Source: Actinophytocola oryzae
Lineage (GTDB): Bacteria > Actinomycetota > Actinomycetes > Mycobacteriales > Pseudonocardiaceae
Length of the DNA stretch: 64,000 nt
Direction of reading: 5' to 3'
Assembly: GCF_004364325.1 (NCBI RefSeq)
Contig: NZ_SOCP01000018.1
Span: 158,117 to 222,116, forward strand
Shown here: positions 21,201 to 29,167 of the stretch, piece by piece
Position numbering within the stretch: position 1 is the stretch's first letter
Layout of the letters: each line of letters begins with the position of its first letter
The notes under the pieces: model-generated
Database searches by the model: none
What the model was told of the DNA's origin: nothing
What the model saw: only the letters and a program-made list of their open reading frames with translations
Made by a program: the position numbers and the translations under genes

Positions 21201-21241
21201 TATACCTTCCGAGGAAGCTATAGTAGCTTCCGTGGAAGCTA
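21201..21241. promoter_or_regulatory. Twin palindromic operators between marR and the EamA gene
   Basis: Site 1 has arms 21201-21210 and 21213-21222 (tataccttcc / ggaagctata, 9 of 10 paired). Site 2 has perfect 8-base arms 21224-21231 and 21234-21241 (tagcttcc / ggaagcta). Their centres are 21 bases apart, two helical turns, which suits cooperative binding of two MarR dimers on one face of the DNA. Confidence 0.8.
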
Positions 21242-22152
21242 AATGGGTGGCCGTCACGGCGGTGGCCCCGGTCGCCTGGGGCTCGAACTACTACGTCACA
21301 CACGAGTTCCTGCCCGCCGGACATCCGCTGTACGGGGCGCTGTTCCGGGCGTTGCCTGCCGGCCTGCTCCTGCTCGCGGTCCACCGGCGGCTGCCCACCG
21401 GTGCGTGGTGGTGGCGCTCACTCGTGCTGGGCACCCTCGACGTCGGCGCCTTCTTCGTGCTGATCTACGTCGCGGCGCAGCTGCTGCCGACGAGCGTCGC
21501 CGCCACGGTCATGGCCACCTCGCCCGTGGTGATGATGCTGTTCGCGTGGCTGGTGCTGTCCGTGCCGCCACGGGGCAGGCAGCTGCTCGGCGCCGCGCTC
21601 GGCATCGCGGGCGTGGGCCTGATGCTGCTCACCGGCGCGGTGGCGGCCGACCCGCGTGGTGTCGCGGCCTCCGTCGCCGCGATGGTCATGTCGTCCTACG
21701 GCTACGTCCTGACCAAGAAGTGGGGCGACGGCGTGGATGTGCTGTCCCTCACGGCATGGCAGCTCATCGCGGGCGCCCTGGTGCTCCTGCCGGTCGCGGC
21801 CGTCGCGGAGACACCGCCCCGGCTCGACGGTCCCGCGGTGCTCGGCTTCGCCTACGTCACCATGGTGGCGACCGCGCTGGCGTTCGCGGCGTGGTTCGCG
21901 GGTCTGCGCCACCTCGACGCGGGCACGGTCGGCCTGGTCGGCCTCCTCAACCCGGTCACCGGCGTGCTGCTGGGTACCGCCGTCGCCACCGAGACGCTGT
22001 CGACGCGCCAGCTGATCGGGCTGGCGCTCGTCATCGCGGGCATCCTCGTCCCACATGCTGGACGACGCGGTTCGCGGAGCTACGATCGGCGACGTGGCGA
22101 AACCGTTGCGGAAACTGGGCTTCCTCACCATCGGGCTGTTCGACGAGGCTGA
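21232..22152 (+). CDS. EamA/DMT-family membrane transporter
   Basis: About 306 residues with ten predicted membrane helices as two EamA repeats (for example GAFFVLIYVAAQLLPTSVAATVMATSP and LDAGTVGLVGLLNPVTGVLLG). The family exports metabolites or drugs. The first codon is uncertain: GTG 21232 sits in the centre of operator 2, while GTG 21247 has a better spaced ggaag. Divergent pairing with marR suggests ligand-induced efflux. The 3' end overlaps the following flavin-dependent gene by 59 bases (or 98 if that gene begins at 22055). Confidence 0.87.
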   Translation: MEAKWVAVTAVAPVAWGSNYYVTHEFLPAGHPLYGALFRALPAGLLLLAVHRRLPTGAWWWRSLVLGTLDVGAFFVLIYVAAQLLPTSVAATVMATSPVVMMLFAWLVLSVPPRGRQLLGAALGIAGVGLMLLTGAVAADPRGVAASVAAMVMSSYGYVLTKKWGDGVDVLSLTAWQLIAGALVLLPVAAVAETPPRLDGPAVLGFAYVTMVATALAFAAWFAGLRHLDAGTVGLVGLLNPVTGVLLGTAVATETLSTRQLIGLALVIAGILVPHAGRRGSRSYDRRRGETVAETGLPHHRAVRRG

Positions 22153-23101
22153 CCCCCGCCGTGGCCACCAGTCCACACTGGACATGATCGGGCTCGGCGA
22201 ACGACTCGGCCTCGACAGTGCCTGGCTGCGGCACCGGCACCTGCAGTTCGGCATCTCCTCGCCGGTCGCGGTCCTCGCCGCCGCGTCGCAGATCACCGAC
22301 CACATCCACCTCGGCACCGCGGTAACGCCGCTCGGCTGGGAGAACCCGCTGCGCCTCGCCGAGGACCTGTCCACTGTCGACGTCCTCTCCGGCGGCAGGC
22401 TCAACCCCGGCGTGAGCGTCGGGTCGCCCATGCACTACGACGACGTCAAGGGCACCCTCTACCCGGACACGGCCGACGTCGAGGACTTCACCTACCGCAG
22501 GGTCGAACGGCTGCTCGCCATCGTCGGAGGCGAGCGGGTCACGGGATTCCGTGGCACCGAAGGGTTCGAGGAGTTCTCCGACCACGTCCAGCCGCACTCG
22601 CCCGGCCTGCGTGACCGCATGTGGTACGGCGGCGCCGGTCTGCGGTCGGCGGAGTGGGCGGGCGAGCACCGGATGAACTTCCTGACCAGCAGCGTGGTCC
22701 GTGCCGAGGACGGGTTGTCGGACTTCGCGGAGCTCCAGCGGCGCCACATCACCGCGTTCCGCGACAGGCACCCGGAAGGCCGTGTCTCCCAAGGACTCGT
22801 GGTCATCCCGACGGACAGTGCCGACGCCGGCCAACGGGCGCGGTACGCCGAGTACGCGGCGAAACGCCTGCCCCGCACCCGTGCGCCCCAGGGGCCGGGA
22901 CGGCTGCTGTTCTCGCCCGACTACGTCGGCACGTCGGCGCAGCTCGCCGAGCGGCTGGCGGAACACGCGGCGTACCAGGAGATCGACGAGGTGGCGTTCG
23001 CGCTGCCGTTCTCCTTCGAACACGCCGACTACGTGCAGATCCTCACCGACATGGCCGAGCGGCTCGGGCCGGCACTCGGGTGGCGCCCGGCGCGGCGCTG
23101 A
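22094..23101 (+). CDS. LLM-class flavin-dependent oxidoreductase
   Basis: About 335 residues with the bacterial luciferase-like TIM-barrel pattern: LGFLTIGLFDE at strand 1, HIHLGTAVTPLGWENPLRLAEDLSTVDVLSGGRLNPGVSVG in the middle, and WYGGAGLRSAEWAGEHRMNFL. These enzymes use FMN or F420 for monooxygenation or hydride transfer; the substrate is unknown. GTG 22094 begins right at the conserved first strand; ATG 22055 would add 13 residues and deepen the overlap with the upstream transporter gene. Probably co-transcribed with that transporter. Confidence 0.85.
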   Translation: MAKPLRKLGFLTIGLFDEADPRRGHQSTLDMIGLGERLGLDSAWLRHRHLQFGISSPVAVLAAASQITDHIHLGTAVTPLGWENPLRLAEDLSTVDVLSGGRLNPGVSVGSPMHYDDVKGTLYPDTADVEDFTYRRVERLLAIVGGERVTGFRGTEGFEEFSDHVQPHSPGLRDRMWYGGAGLRSAEWAGEHRMNFLTSSVVRAEDGLSDFAELQRRHITAFRDRHPEGRVSQGLVVIPTDSADAGQRARYAEYAAKRLPRTRAPQGPGRLLFSPDYVGTSAQLAERLAEHAAYQEIDEVAFALPFSFEHADYVQILTDMAERLGPALGWRPARR

Positions 23102-23133
23102 AGGTCGTCTCATCGGCGGTCGGGGACGCGGGG

Positions 23134-23168
23134 TTGACGACACTTCACACTTACCGTAAGTTTTGAGC
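23134..23168 (+). promoter_or_regulatory. Promoter and operator of the arsR-type gene
   Basis: A -35-like ttgacg (23134-23139) and taagtt (23157-23162) are 17 bases apart. The 13-bp palindrome acttaccgtaagt (23149-23161) covers the -10 side, the usual place for autorepression by an ArsR-type regulator. The ATG follows 6 bases after the -10, so a leaderless or very short-leader transcript is likely. Confidence 0.65.
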
Positions 23169-23504
23169 ATGCCGAGACCAGCCGCCACAGAGGACGTGTT
23201 CCGCGCGGTTGCCGACCCGACGAGGCGTGCGGCCCTGGAGATCCTCGGCCGCAGGCGGGACGTGCCCGTCACCGCGCTGGCCGAGGAGCTGGGGGTCGGG
23301 ATGCCGATGCTGTCGCGCCACCTCGCGGTGCTGCGTGCGGCGGGGCTGGTCACCGAGCGGCGCGACGGGCGGCAGCGGCGCTACCGCATCGAGCCCGAGC
23401 CGCTGCGTGAGCTGTACGACTGGGCCGCCATCTTCCGCGACTTCTGGCCGGAGAAGATCGAGAACCTCCGGTCCTACCTCGAGAGGACGAGCAATGACAC
23501 GTGA
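23169..23504 (+). CDS. ArsR/SmtB-family regulator (SRPBCC-linked type)
   Basis: 111 residues with the winged helix: VFRAVADPTRRAALEILGRR, VTALAEELGVGMPMLSRHLAVLRAAGLVTERRDGRQRRYRIE. No metal-binding CxC is present, as in the common actinobacterial subgroup paired with an activator-of-Hsp90-like SRPBCC protein. The next gene is such a protein and overlaps by 11 bases. Likely autoregulated through the palindrome at 23149. Confidence 0.9.
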   Translation: MPRPAATEDVFRAVADPTRRAALEILGRRRDVPVTALAEELGVGMPMLSRHLAVLRAAGLVTERRDGRQRRYRIEPEPLRELYDWAAIFRDFWPEKIENLRSYLERTSNDT

Positions 23505-23928
23505 CATCAGGGTGGACGTCGAGCTGCCCCACCCGCCGGAGGTGGTCTGGCGGGCACTGACCGACCCGGCCGCCCTGGCCGAGTGGATGATGCCGGTGGA
23601 GGACTTCGCGCCGGTGGTGGGCAGGCGCTTCACCGTGCGTGCCAGGCCGATGCCGGGCTGGGACGGCGTCGTGCACTGCGAGGTCACGGCGGCGGACGAG
23701 CCGAAGAACCTGGCCTACACGTGGCGGGGCAGCAAGATGCGTGCGACGACCACGGTGACCTGGACACTGACCGAGCCGTCACCCGGCCACACGCGGCTCC
23801 TGTTGGAGCACAACGGTTTCCCGGGCCTCGGCGGCGCCGTGCTCGCGCTCATGCACCGCGGCGGCTGGCGCAGGATGCTCACCACTCGCCTCGCGGGCCT
23901 TCTCGCGACGCGGTCGGCGACCCCATGA
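23494..23928 (+). CDS. SRPBCC (AHSA1-like) family protein
   Basis: 144 residues, START/SRPBCC fold: VDVELPHPPEVVWRALTDPAALAEWMMPV at the start and LLLEHNGFPG before the last helix. The fold holds a hydrophobic ligand; the exact role is unknown. It overlaps the arsR-type gene at its start and converges with an MFS gene at its end, the two coding regions sharing 50 bases (23879-23928) on opposite strands. Confidence 0.87.
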   Translation: MTRDIRVDVELPHPPEVVWRALTDPAALAEWMMPVEDFAPVVGRRFTVRARPMPGWDGVVHCEVTAADEPKNLAYTWRGSKMRATTTVTWTLTEPSPGHTRLLLEHNGFPGLGGAVLALMHRGGWRRMLTTRLAGLLATRSATP

Positions 23929-25201
23929 GCGCGGTGGTCGCCGCCGTCGCCACGACGAGGGCCGCCGCCAGCCAGAACGCGGGCGCCACCGAGTGACCGT
24001 GGAGGTAGACGCTGCCGAGGACCGCGACGCCGAGGGTGGCACCCAGCTGCTGCACCGCGTTCAGCAGACCGGCGGCCGAGCCGGTCTCCTGTGGACGGAC
24101 ACGGGACAGGGCGGTCGTGAAGAACGGCACGGTGAACAGGCCCAACCCGAGGCCGCCGAGCGCGAGTGCGCCCAGCAGCCCACGCGGCCACCCGATCGCC
24201 AGGAGGATCCCCGCCAGCAGCGACCCGAGCCCGGCGAACGCGACGCGCGAGCCGAACCTCGGCACGAGCCACGTGCCCGCGACCCAGGACGACACGGCCA
24301 GCCCGCCGGACCACGGCAGCAGTGTCAGCCCGCTGGTGAGCACGTCACGGCCCTCGTCGAGCTGCTGGTGCAGCACCACGACCAGCATGAGCCCGTTCAT
24401 CACGGCGAAGAACAGCGTCGACGTGACGAGGGCGGCCGGGAAACCGCGGTCGTGGAACAGGCTCCGTTCGACCAGTGGGTGCCGCCGATTTCGCTGCTGG
24501 ACGGCGAAGACCGCCAGCACGGCGGCACCCGCCGCGAACACGGGCCAGTGCCACCGGGTGATCAGCGGGTGGACCACGAGTCCGACACCCGCCGCGGCGA
24601 GCACGGTGCCCACGAGGTCCAGCCGCACCGGGGCCGCCGCGCGGTCCTCTGGCAGCAGCCTGCGGGCGGCGAGCACGGCCACCGAGATCGGCACGTTGAC
24701 GAGGAACGCGACCCGCCAGGACGCGGCGTCGGTCAGCACCGCGCCGAGCACCGGACCGGTCACCGCGGAGACTCCCACCACCGGGCCGTTCCAGCCCAGC
24801 GCGGCGGCCAGTTCCGGCCCGGAGAACGCGGCCCTGATCAACCCGATGGTCTGGGGGATGACGAGTGCCGCGGCGGCGCCCTGGACCGCCCGCGCCGCGA
24901 TCAACACGCCGGCGTCCGGTGCCACCGCGCAGCACAGCGACGCGATGGCGAACCCGGTGACGCCCGCGAGGAACAGCCTGCGGCGCCCGTACCGGTCGCC
25001 GAGCCTGCCGCCGGTGATCAGCAACACGGCGAACGGGAGCGTGTACGCGGCGCCGAACCACTGGATGTCGGACCGCGCGCCGCCGAGTCCTGCGTGGATG
25101 GCCGGGGCGGCGACCTGCGTGATCGTCGCGTCGAGGACGTTCATGGCCTCGGCCGCGAGCAGGACGGCGAGCGCGGCCCACCTGGTCGTTGTCACTTGCA
25201 T
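23879..25201 (-). CDS. MFS drug efflux transporter (DHA2-like)
   Basis: 440 residues with MFS motif A (GRLGDRYGRRRLFL), motif C-like GPVLGAVLTD in helix 5, and at least 12 hydrophobic helices. It resembles proton-driven multidrug exporters. ATG 25201 (MQVTTTRW) is preferred; an upstream in-frame ATG at 25282 would extend into the divergent regulator gene. The Lrp-type regulator starting at 25269 on the other strand probably controls it. Confidence 0.88.
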   Translation of the reverse strand: MQVTTTRWAALAVLLAAEAMNVLDATITQVAAPAIHAGLGGARSDIQWFGAAYTLPFAVLLITGGRLGDRYGRRRLFLAGVTGFAIASLCCAVAPDAGVLIAARAVQGAAAALVIPQTIGLIRAAFSGPELAAALGWNGPVVGVSAVTGPVLGAVLTDAASWRVAFLVNVPISVAVLAARRLLPEDRAAAPVRLDLVGTVLAAAGVGLVVHPLITRWHWPVFAAGAAVLAVFAVQQRNRRHPLVERSLFHDRGFPAALVTSTLFFAVMNGLMLVVVLHQQLDEGRDVLTSGLTLLPWSGGLAVSSWVAGTWLVPRFGSRVAFAGLGSLLAGILLAIGWPRGLLGALALGGLGLGLFTVPFFTTALSRVRPQETGSAAGLLNAVQQLGATLGVAVLGSVYLHGHSVAPAFWLAAALVVATAATTALMGSPTASREGPRGEW

Positions 25202-25268
25202 GCCGGCCAACCTGGGCCCAGTATGAGCTTTGTTCCACGAAACGGGGTCGTATTGGACGAGATCTTCC

Positions 25269-26219
25269 ATGCTTGACGACATCGACCGTGGTTTGGTCCA
25301 CGCACTGCACCTCGACGCCAGGGCGCCGTTCAGCCGGGTCGGCGCCGTGCTCGGGGTGTCGACGCAGACCGTCGCCCGCCGCTACCAGCGGCTGCGGGCC
25401 GAGGTCGGCATGCGGGTGGTCGGCCTGCCGGACCCGGCCCAGGCCGGGTTGACGCAGTGGCTCGTCCGGCTCACCGCGCAGCCGGCCAGCGCGCGGACCC
25501 TGGCACGCTCACTGGCCCGCCGTCCCGACACGTCGTGGGTCAAGCTGACCTCGGGCGGCCTGGAGATCGTGGCGATCGTGCACACGCCGGTGAACGCGCC
25601 CAGCTCGATGCTGCTGCACGACATCCCGCGCACGGCGAGTGTCACGGCGGTGTCGGCGCACTTCCTGCTGCACACCTACCTCGGCGGCCCGACCGCGTGG
25701 CGCGGCAGGATCAACGCACTGGACGCGGAACAGCAGCGGTCGCTGCGGCTGCCGGACCGGGTCGCCACCGACGAGCCGCTGTCGCGGGCGGACCACGCGT
25801 TGATCGCCGCCCTGCACCACGACGGCAGGCTCGGCAACGCGGGTCTCGCCGCCGCGACCGGGCTCTCGCAGGCCACCGCCGCCCGCAGGCTGGCGGATCT
25901 CCGTGCCAGGGGTGCCGTGTTCTTCGACGTCGAGATCGACGCGGCCCACTACGGCGCCACGACGCAGGCGTTCCTGTGGATGGCGGTCACGCCGGCCGAC
26001 CTCGACCGGGTGGCGACGGTGCTGGCCACGCACGAGGAGCTGGCGGTCGTCGCGGCCACGACCGGGCCGACGAACCTGACCGCGCACGCGCTGTGTGCCG
26101 ATCCCGCCGCGCTGCACCGGTACCTCACGCACCGGCTCGGCGCGCTGCCCGCCATTCACACGCTGCACACGGCCCCGGTGCTGGAGACGGTGAAGGCGGT
26201 CGGTCCACTCAGGACGTGA
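25269..26219 (+). CDS. Lrp/AsnC-family regulator, two-repeat form
   Basis: 316 residues, about twice the usual Lrp length. Two helix-turn-helix/RAM-like units are visible: DDIDRGLVHALHLDARAPFSRVGAVLGVSTQTVARRYQRL near the start and ADHALIAALHHDGRLGNAGLAAATGLSQATAARRLADL near residue 175, each followed by an alpha-beta sensor region. Tandem Lrp proteins are common in actinomycetes and act as dimers of a pseudo-tetramer. Divergent from the MFS exporter with 67 bases between starts, and 3'-overlapping the DoxX gene by 11 bases. Confidence 0.88.
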   Translation: MLDDIDRGLVHALHLDARAPFSRVGAVLGVSTQTVARRYQRLRAEVGMRVVGLPDPAQAGLTQWLVRLTAQPASARTLARSLARRPDTSWVKLTSGGLEIVAIVHTPVNAPSSMLLHDIPRTASVTAVSAHFLLHTYLGGPTAWRGRINALDAEQQRSLRLPDRVATDEPLSRADHALIAALHHDGRLGNAGLAAATGLSQATAARRLADLRARGAVFFDVEIDAAHYGATTQAFLWMAVTPADLDRVATVLATHEELAVVAATTGPTNLTAHALCADPAALHRYLTHRLGALPAIHTLHTAPVLETVKAVGPLRT

Positions 26220-26589
26220 AGGAGTACGGGCCGAACCGGAGGATGGCGACGACCGCGGACAGGATCAGCAGGACCACCGCCGGTGCCATGGTCTTGGTCT
26301 CCTTGCGCCGGACGTGGACGATGACCGCGCCGACCATCGTGACGGCGAGGCCGAGCGCGGCGATCGGCACGAGCACGGGCGCGATGTCGAGGAGGGCGGG
26401 CAGGATCAGGCCGATCGCGCCGAGGATCTCCACCACGCCGATGAACTTGACCATGCCGGGCGAGAAGTCCTCGGTCCACGCCATGCCCGCCTTCGCGAGA
26501 TCCTCCCGCGAGCGTGCGACCTTCATGAAGCCGGCACCGAGGAACGCGGCGGCGAGTACGCCGGCGATGATCCAGAGCACGACGTTCAT
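26209..26589 (-). CDS. DoxX-family membrane protein
   Basis: 126 residues, four hydrophobic helices, with the family signature FLGAGFMKV followed by VKFIGVVEILGAIGLILPAL. DoxX-like proteins sit in the membrane and are linked to redox stress in some bacteria; the biochemical role is unclear. It is divergent from a MarR regulator with operator-like sequence between, suggesting that regulator controls it. Confidence 0.87.
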   Translation of the reverse strand: MNVVLWIIAGVLAAAFLGAGFMKVARSREDLAKAGMAWTEDFSPGMVKFIGVVEILGAIGLILPALLDIAPVLVPIAALGLAVTMVGAVIVHVRRKETKTMAPAVVLLILSAVVAILRFGPYSFTS

Positions 26590-26600
26590 GCGACCTCCTT

Positions 26601-26640
26601 GACTTGAACCTTCAACCGAAGAGTACGTGAAGTGTCAAGT
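26601..26640. promoter_or_regulatory. Operator region between doxX and marR-type genes
   Basis: acttga at 26602-26607 and tcaagt at 26635-26640 form an outer dyad; inside are ttgaa/ttcaa (26604-26608 and 26611-26615). MarR proteins bind such short dyads in divergent promoters. The bases were found by eye and are not proof of binding. Confidence 0.5.
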
Positions 26641-26652
26641 TATCCTTGGCTC

Positions 26653-27126
26653 ATGGAGGAACCACGCTGGCTCAGCGAGGAGGAGCGGCAGACCTGGCTC
26701 GCGGTGGTCGGCCTGCTCGTCCGCCTGCCGTCGGCGTTGGACGCGCAGCTCCAGCGGGACGCGGGGATCAGCAACTTCGAGTACCAGGTCATGGCCGGGC
26801 TCTCCGAGTCGCCGGACCGCTCGATGCGCATGAGCGACCTGGCCGCGCTGTCGAACGGCTCCCTGTCGCGGATGTCCCATGTGGTCAAACGGCTGGAGCG
26901 GCAGGGCTGGGTGGAACGGGGCCCCGATCCGAGTGACGGCCGCTACACCATCGCCACCCTCACCCACGACGGCTACCAGAAGGTCGTCGATGCCGCCCCC
27001 GGTCACGTGGCCGCCGTGCGCAGGCTCGTGTTCGACCCGCTCACGAAGCCGCAGACCCGCCAGCTCCGTGAGATCGGCCACCGCGTCCTGAATGCCGTCG
27101 ACCCCGACGGAACCTGCCCTTCCTGA
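26653..27126 (+). CDS. MarR-family transcriptional regulator
   Basis: 157 residues. Winged helix: ISNFEYQVMAGLSESPDRSMRMSDLAALSNGSLSRMSHVVKRLERQGWVERGPDPSDGRYTIATLTHDG. The wing DPSDGRY is typical of actinobacterial MarR proteins that sense small phenolic or oxidising compounds, though no sensing Cys is present apart from one near the C-terminus. The ATG at 26653 is favoured; upstream in-frame starts lie in the operator region. Probable repressor of itself and doxX. Confidence 0.88.
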   Translation: MEEPRWLSEEERQTWLAVVGLLVRLPSALDAQLQRDAGISNFEYQVMAGLSESPDRSMRMSDLAALSNGSLSRMSHVVKRLERQGWVERGPDPSDGRYTIATLTHDGYQKVVDAAPGHVAAVRRLVFDPLTKPQTRQLREIGHRVLNAVDPDGTCPS

Positions 27127-27162
27127 CGGCGCGTTCGGATTTCGTAAAGGCACCCGGCGCCG

Positions 27163-27195
27163 CCGTCAAGGTCCCGTCAGGACCTCACAAAGACC
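27163..27195 (+). promoter_or_regulatory. Triple 11-bp direct repeat upstream of kdp, candidate KdpE site
   Basis: Three consecutive 11-base units begin at 27163 (ccgtcaaggtc), 27174 (ccgtcaggacc) and 27185 (tcacaaagacc). OmpR-type response regulators such as KdpE bind direct repeats with about one-turn spacing. A -10-like gataca lies at 27204-27209. No KdpDE genes are near, so the regulator would have to act from elsewhere. Confidence 0.55.
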
Positions 27196-27265
27196 CCTGA
27201 ACGCGATACAGACTCGCGTCGTTCGGTCGCCATCGGGGCGGCCCACACGGAGGGGGCATGCGCTG

Positions 27266-27349
27266 ATGGCCGACCTGGCCTGTGCCGTGCTGCTGATCAC
27301 CGCGTTCGTGATCCTCGGACTGACGTTGCGGGGGTTGGAGAAGCTGTGA
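27266..27349 (+). CDS. 27-residue single-helix membrane protein ahead of kdpF
   Basis: ATG 27266 is preceded by a strong ggaggggg at nine bases. The product is one hydrophobic helix (ACAVLLITAFVILGLTLRGL) ending EKL, and the gene lies 55 bases before kdpF. Its shape resembles KdpF, and a similar small gene precedes kdpF in some other actinomycetes as I recall. It could be a second stabilising subunit of the Kdp pump or a regulatory peptide. Function is inferred from position and shape only. Confidence 0.7.
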   Translation: MADLACAVLLITAFVILGLTLRGLEKL

Positions 27350-27404
27350 GCAGAGCTTGCGGAGCGAACCATCGGACACCGAACGACCGTCGCGAGGCGT
27401 GGTC

Positions 27405-27506
27405 GTGAACGGGGCCGGTGTTCTCGCGAACGTCGTCGGTGGCGTGCTCGCGTTGCTGCTGATCGGCTACCTGTTCGTGGCACTCGTGCGGCCGGAGAAG
27501 TTCTGA
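27405..27506 (+). CDS. kdpF: KdpF, small subunit of the K+-transporting ATPase
   Basis: 33 residues: one helix ending with the family tail YLFVALVRPEKF. KdpF stabilises the KdpFABC complex in the membrane. The TGA shares its A with the ATG of kdpA (tgatg), so translation is coupled. GTG 27405 is the likely start; GTG 27399 would add two residues. Confidence 0.92.
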   Translation: MNGAGVLANVVGGVLALLLIGYLFVALVRPEKF

Positions 27507-29167
27507 TGTCCTCCACTGTGGCCGGTCTGCTGCAGGTCGGTCTGCTCGTGCTCGCGCTCGCCGCGGTGTACAGGCCGCTCGGCGACCACATGGCGCGTGT
27601 CTTCCAGTCCGACAGGCACCTCGCCGTCGAGCGGGTGATCTACCGGGTCGGGCGGGTGAACCCGGACAGCGAACAGCGGTGGCCGGTGTACGCCGCCGGT
27701 GTGCTCGGCTTCTCCCTCGTGTCGGTCGTGCTGCTGTACCTGGTCCAGCGGCTGCAACCGTTGCTGCCGTTCGACTTCGGGCGCGGCGCCGTCGAACCCG
27801 GCATCGCGTTCAACACGGCGGTCAGCTTCGTCACGAACACCAACTGGCAGTCGTACGTGCCGGAGGCCGTGATGGGGCACGCGGTCCAGATGCTCGGGCT
27901 GACGGTGCAGAACTTCGTGTCGGCGGCCGTCGGGCTCGCCGTCGCGATCGCGCTGGTGCGCGGGTTCACCCGGTCGGCCTCCGACCGGCTCGGCAACTTC
28001 TGGGTCGACCTCGTGCGGGGGACGGTCCGGATCCTGCTGCCGCTCGCGTTCGTCTCCGCGATCGTGCTGGTCGCGCTGGGGGTGGTGCAGAGCCTGAGGT
28101 CCGGACTGGACGTGACCACCGTGGATGGTCAGGCGAACCGCATCGCGCTCGCACCGGCCGCGTCGCAGGAGGCCATCAAGGAACTGGGCACCAACGGCGG
28201 CGGCATCTTCAACGCCAACTCCGCGCACCCCTTCGAGAACCCCAACGGCTGGACGAACCTCGTCGAGATCTTCCTGTTGCTGGTCATCCCCGTCTGTCTC
28301 ACGCGTACGTTCGGCACGCTCGTCGGCAACCGCGGACAGGGCCACGCGCTGCTGTCGGTCATGGGCCTGCTGTGGGCCGCCATGCTGACCGTGATCTGGT
28401 GGGCCGAGGCACATCCGAACGGCCCGGCCGCGCTGCTGGCAGGCGTCACCATGGAGGGCAAGGAGGTTCGCTTCGGCGTCGCGGGCTCGGCGTTGTTCGC
28501 CGACAGCACCACCGGCACGTCGACCGGAGCCGTGAACTCCATGCACGACAGCTACACCGGCCTCGGTGGCGGCGGCACGATCCTGAACATGCTGTTCGGC
28601 GAGATGACGCCAGGCGGCGTCGGCACCGGCCTGTACAGCATCCTCGTGATGGCGATCATCGCCGTGTTCATCGCGGGGCTGATGGTCGGCCGCACGCCCG
28701 AGTACCTCGGCAAGAAGCTCGGCAGGCGCGAGGTGACGGCGGCCGCCATCTCGATCCTGGCCATGCCGACGGTGCTGCTGCTCGGCGCGGGCATCGCGAT
28801 CATGCTGTCCGGCACACCCGGCTACCTGGCCAACGACGGCGCCCACGGCTGGTCGGAGGTGCTCTACGCCTACACGTCGGCGGCCAACAACAACGGCAGC
28901 GCGTTCGCGGGCATCACGGTCACCAGCCCGTGGTTCCAGTCCTCGCTCGCGGTCTGCATGCTCATCGGCAGGCTCGTCCCCATCCTCGCGGTGCTCGCAC
29001 TCGCCGGATCCCTTGCCAGGCAGAAGAAGATTCCTGCCACCTCGGGCACGCTGCCGACGCACGGCCCGCTGTTCGGCACGCTGCTGACCGGCACCGTGGT
29101 CCTGGTGGCGGCTCTCACGTTCATCCCAGCACTCGCTCTGGGTCCGATCGCAGAGGCTCTCGCATGA
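27506..29167 (+). CDS. kdpA: KdpA, K+-channel-like subunit of the KdpFABC ATPase
   Basis: 553 residues, usual length for KdpA. The four selectivity-filter loops of the SKT superfamily are visible, for example FNTAVSFVTNTNWQSY, GTNGGGIFNANSAHPFENP and AANNNGSAFAG. KdpA binds K+ at high affinity and passes it to KdpB. It overlaps kdpF by one base and kdpB by four (ATGA), so the operon is tightly coupled. Expected to be induced at low K+. Confidence 0.98.
   Translation: MSSTVAGLLQVGLLVLALAAVYRPLGDHMARVFQSDRHLAVERVIYRVGRVNPDSEQRWPVYAAGVLGFSLVSVVLLYLVQRLQPLLPFDFGRGAVEPGIAFNTAVSFVTNTNWQSYVPEAVMGHAVQMLGLTVQNFVSAAVGLAVAIALVRGFTRSASDRLGNFWVDLVRGTVRILLPLAFVSAIVLVALGVVQSLRSGLDVTTVDGQANRIALAPAASQEAIKELGTNGGGIFNANSAHPFENPNGWTNLVEIFLLLVIPVCLTRTFGTLVGNRGQGHALLSVMGLLWAAMLTVIWWAEAHPNGPAALLAGVTMEGKEVRFGVAGSALFADSTTGTSTGAVNSMHDSYTGLGGGGTILNMLFGEMTPGGVGTGLYSILVMAIIAVFIAGLMVGRTPEYLGKKLGRREVTAAAISILAMPTVLLLGAGIAIMLSGTPGYLANDGAHGWSEVLYAYTSAANNNGSAFAGITVTSPWFQSSLAVCMLIGRLVPILAVLALAGSLARQKKIPATSGTLPTHGPLFGTLLTGTVVLVAALTFIPALALGPIAEALA

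Noticed and set aside
27127..27265. A c-di-AMP riboswitch in front of kdp
   Set aside because: Kdp leaders can carry one, but I do not see its conserved sequence; direct repeats explain the region better.
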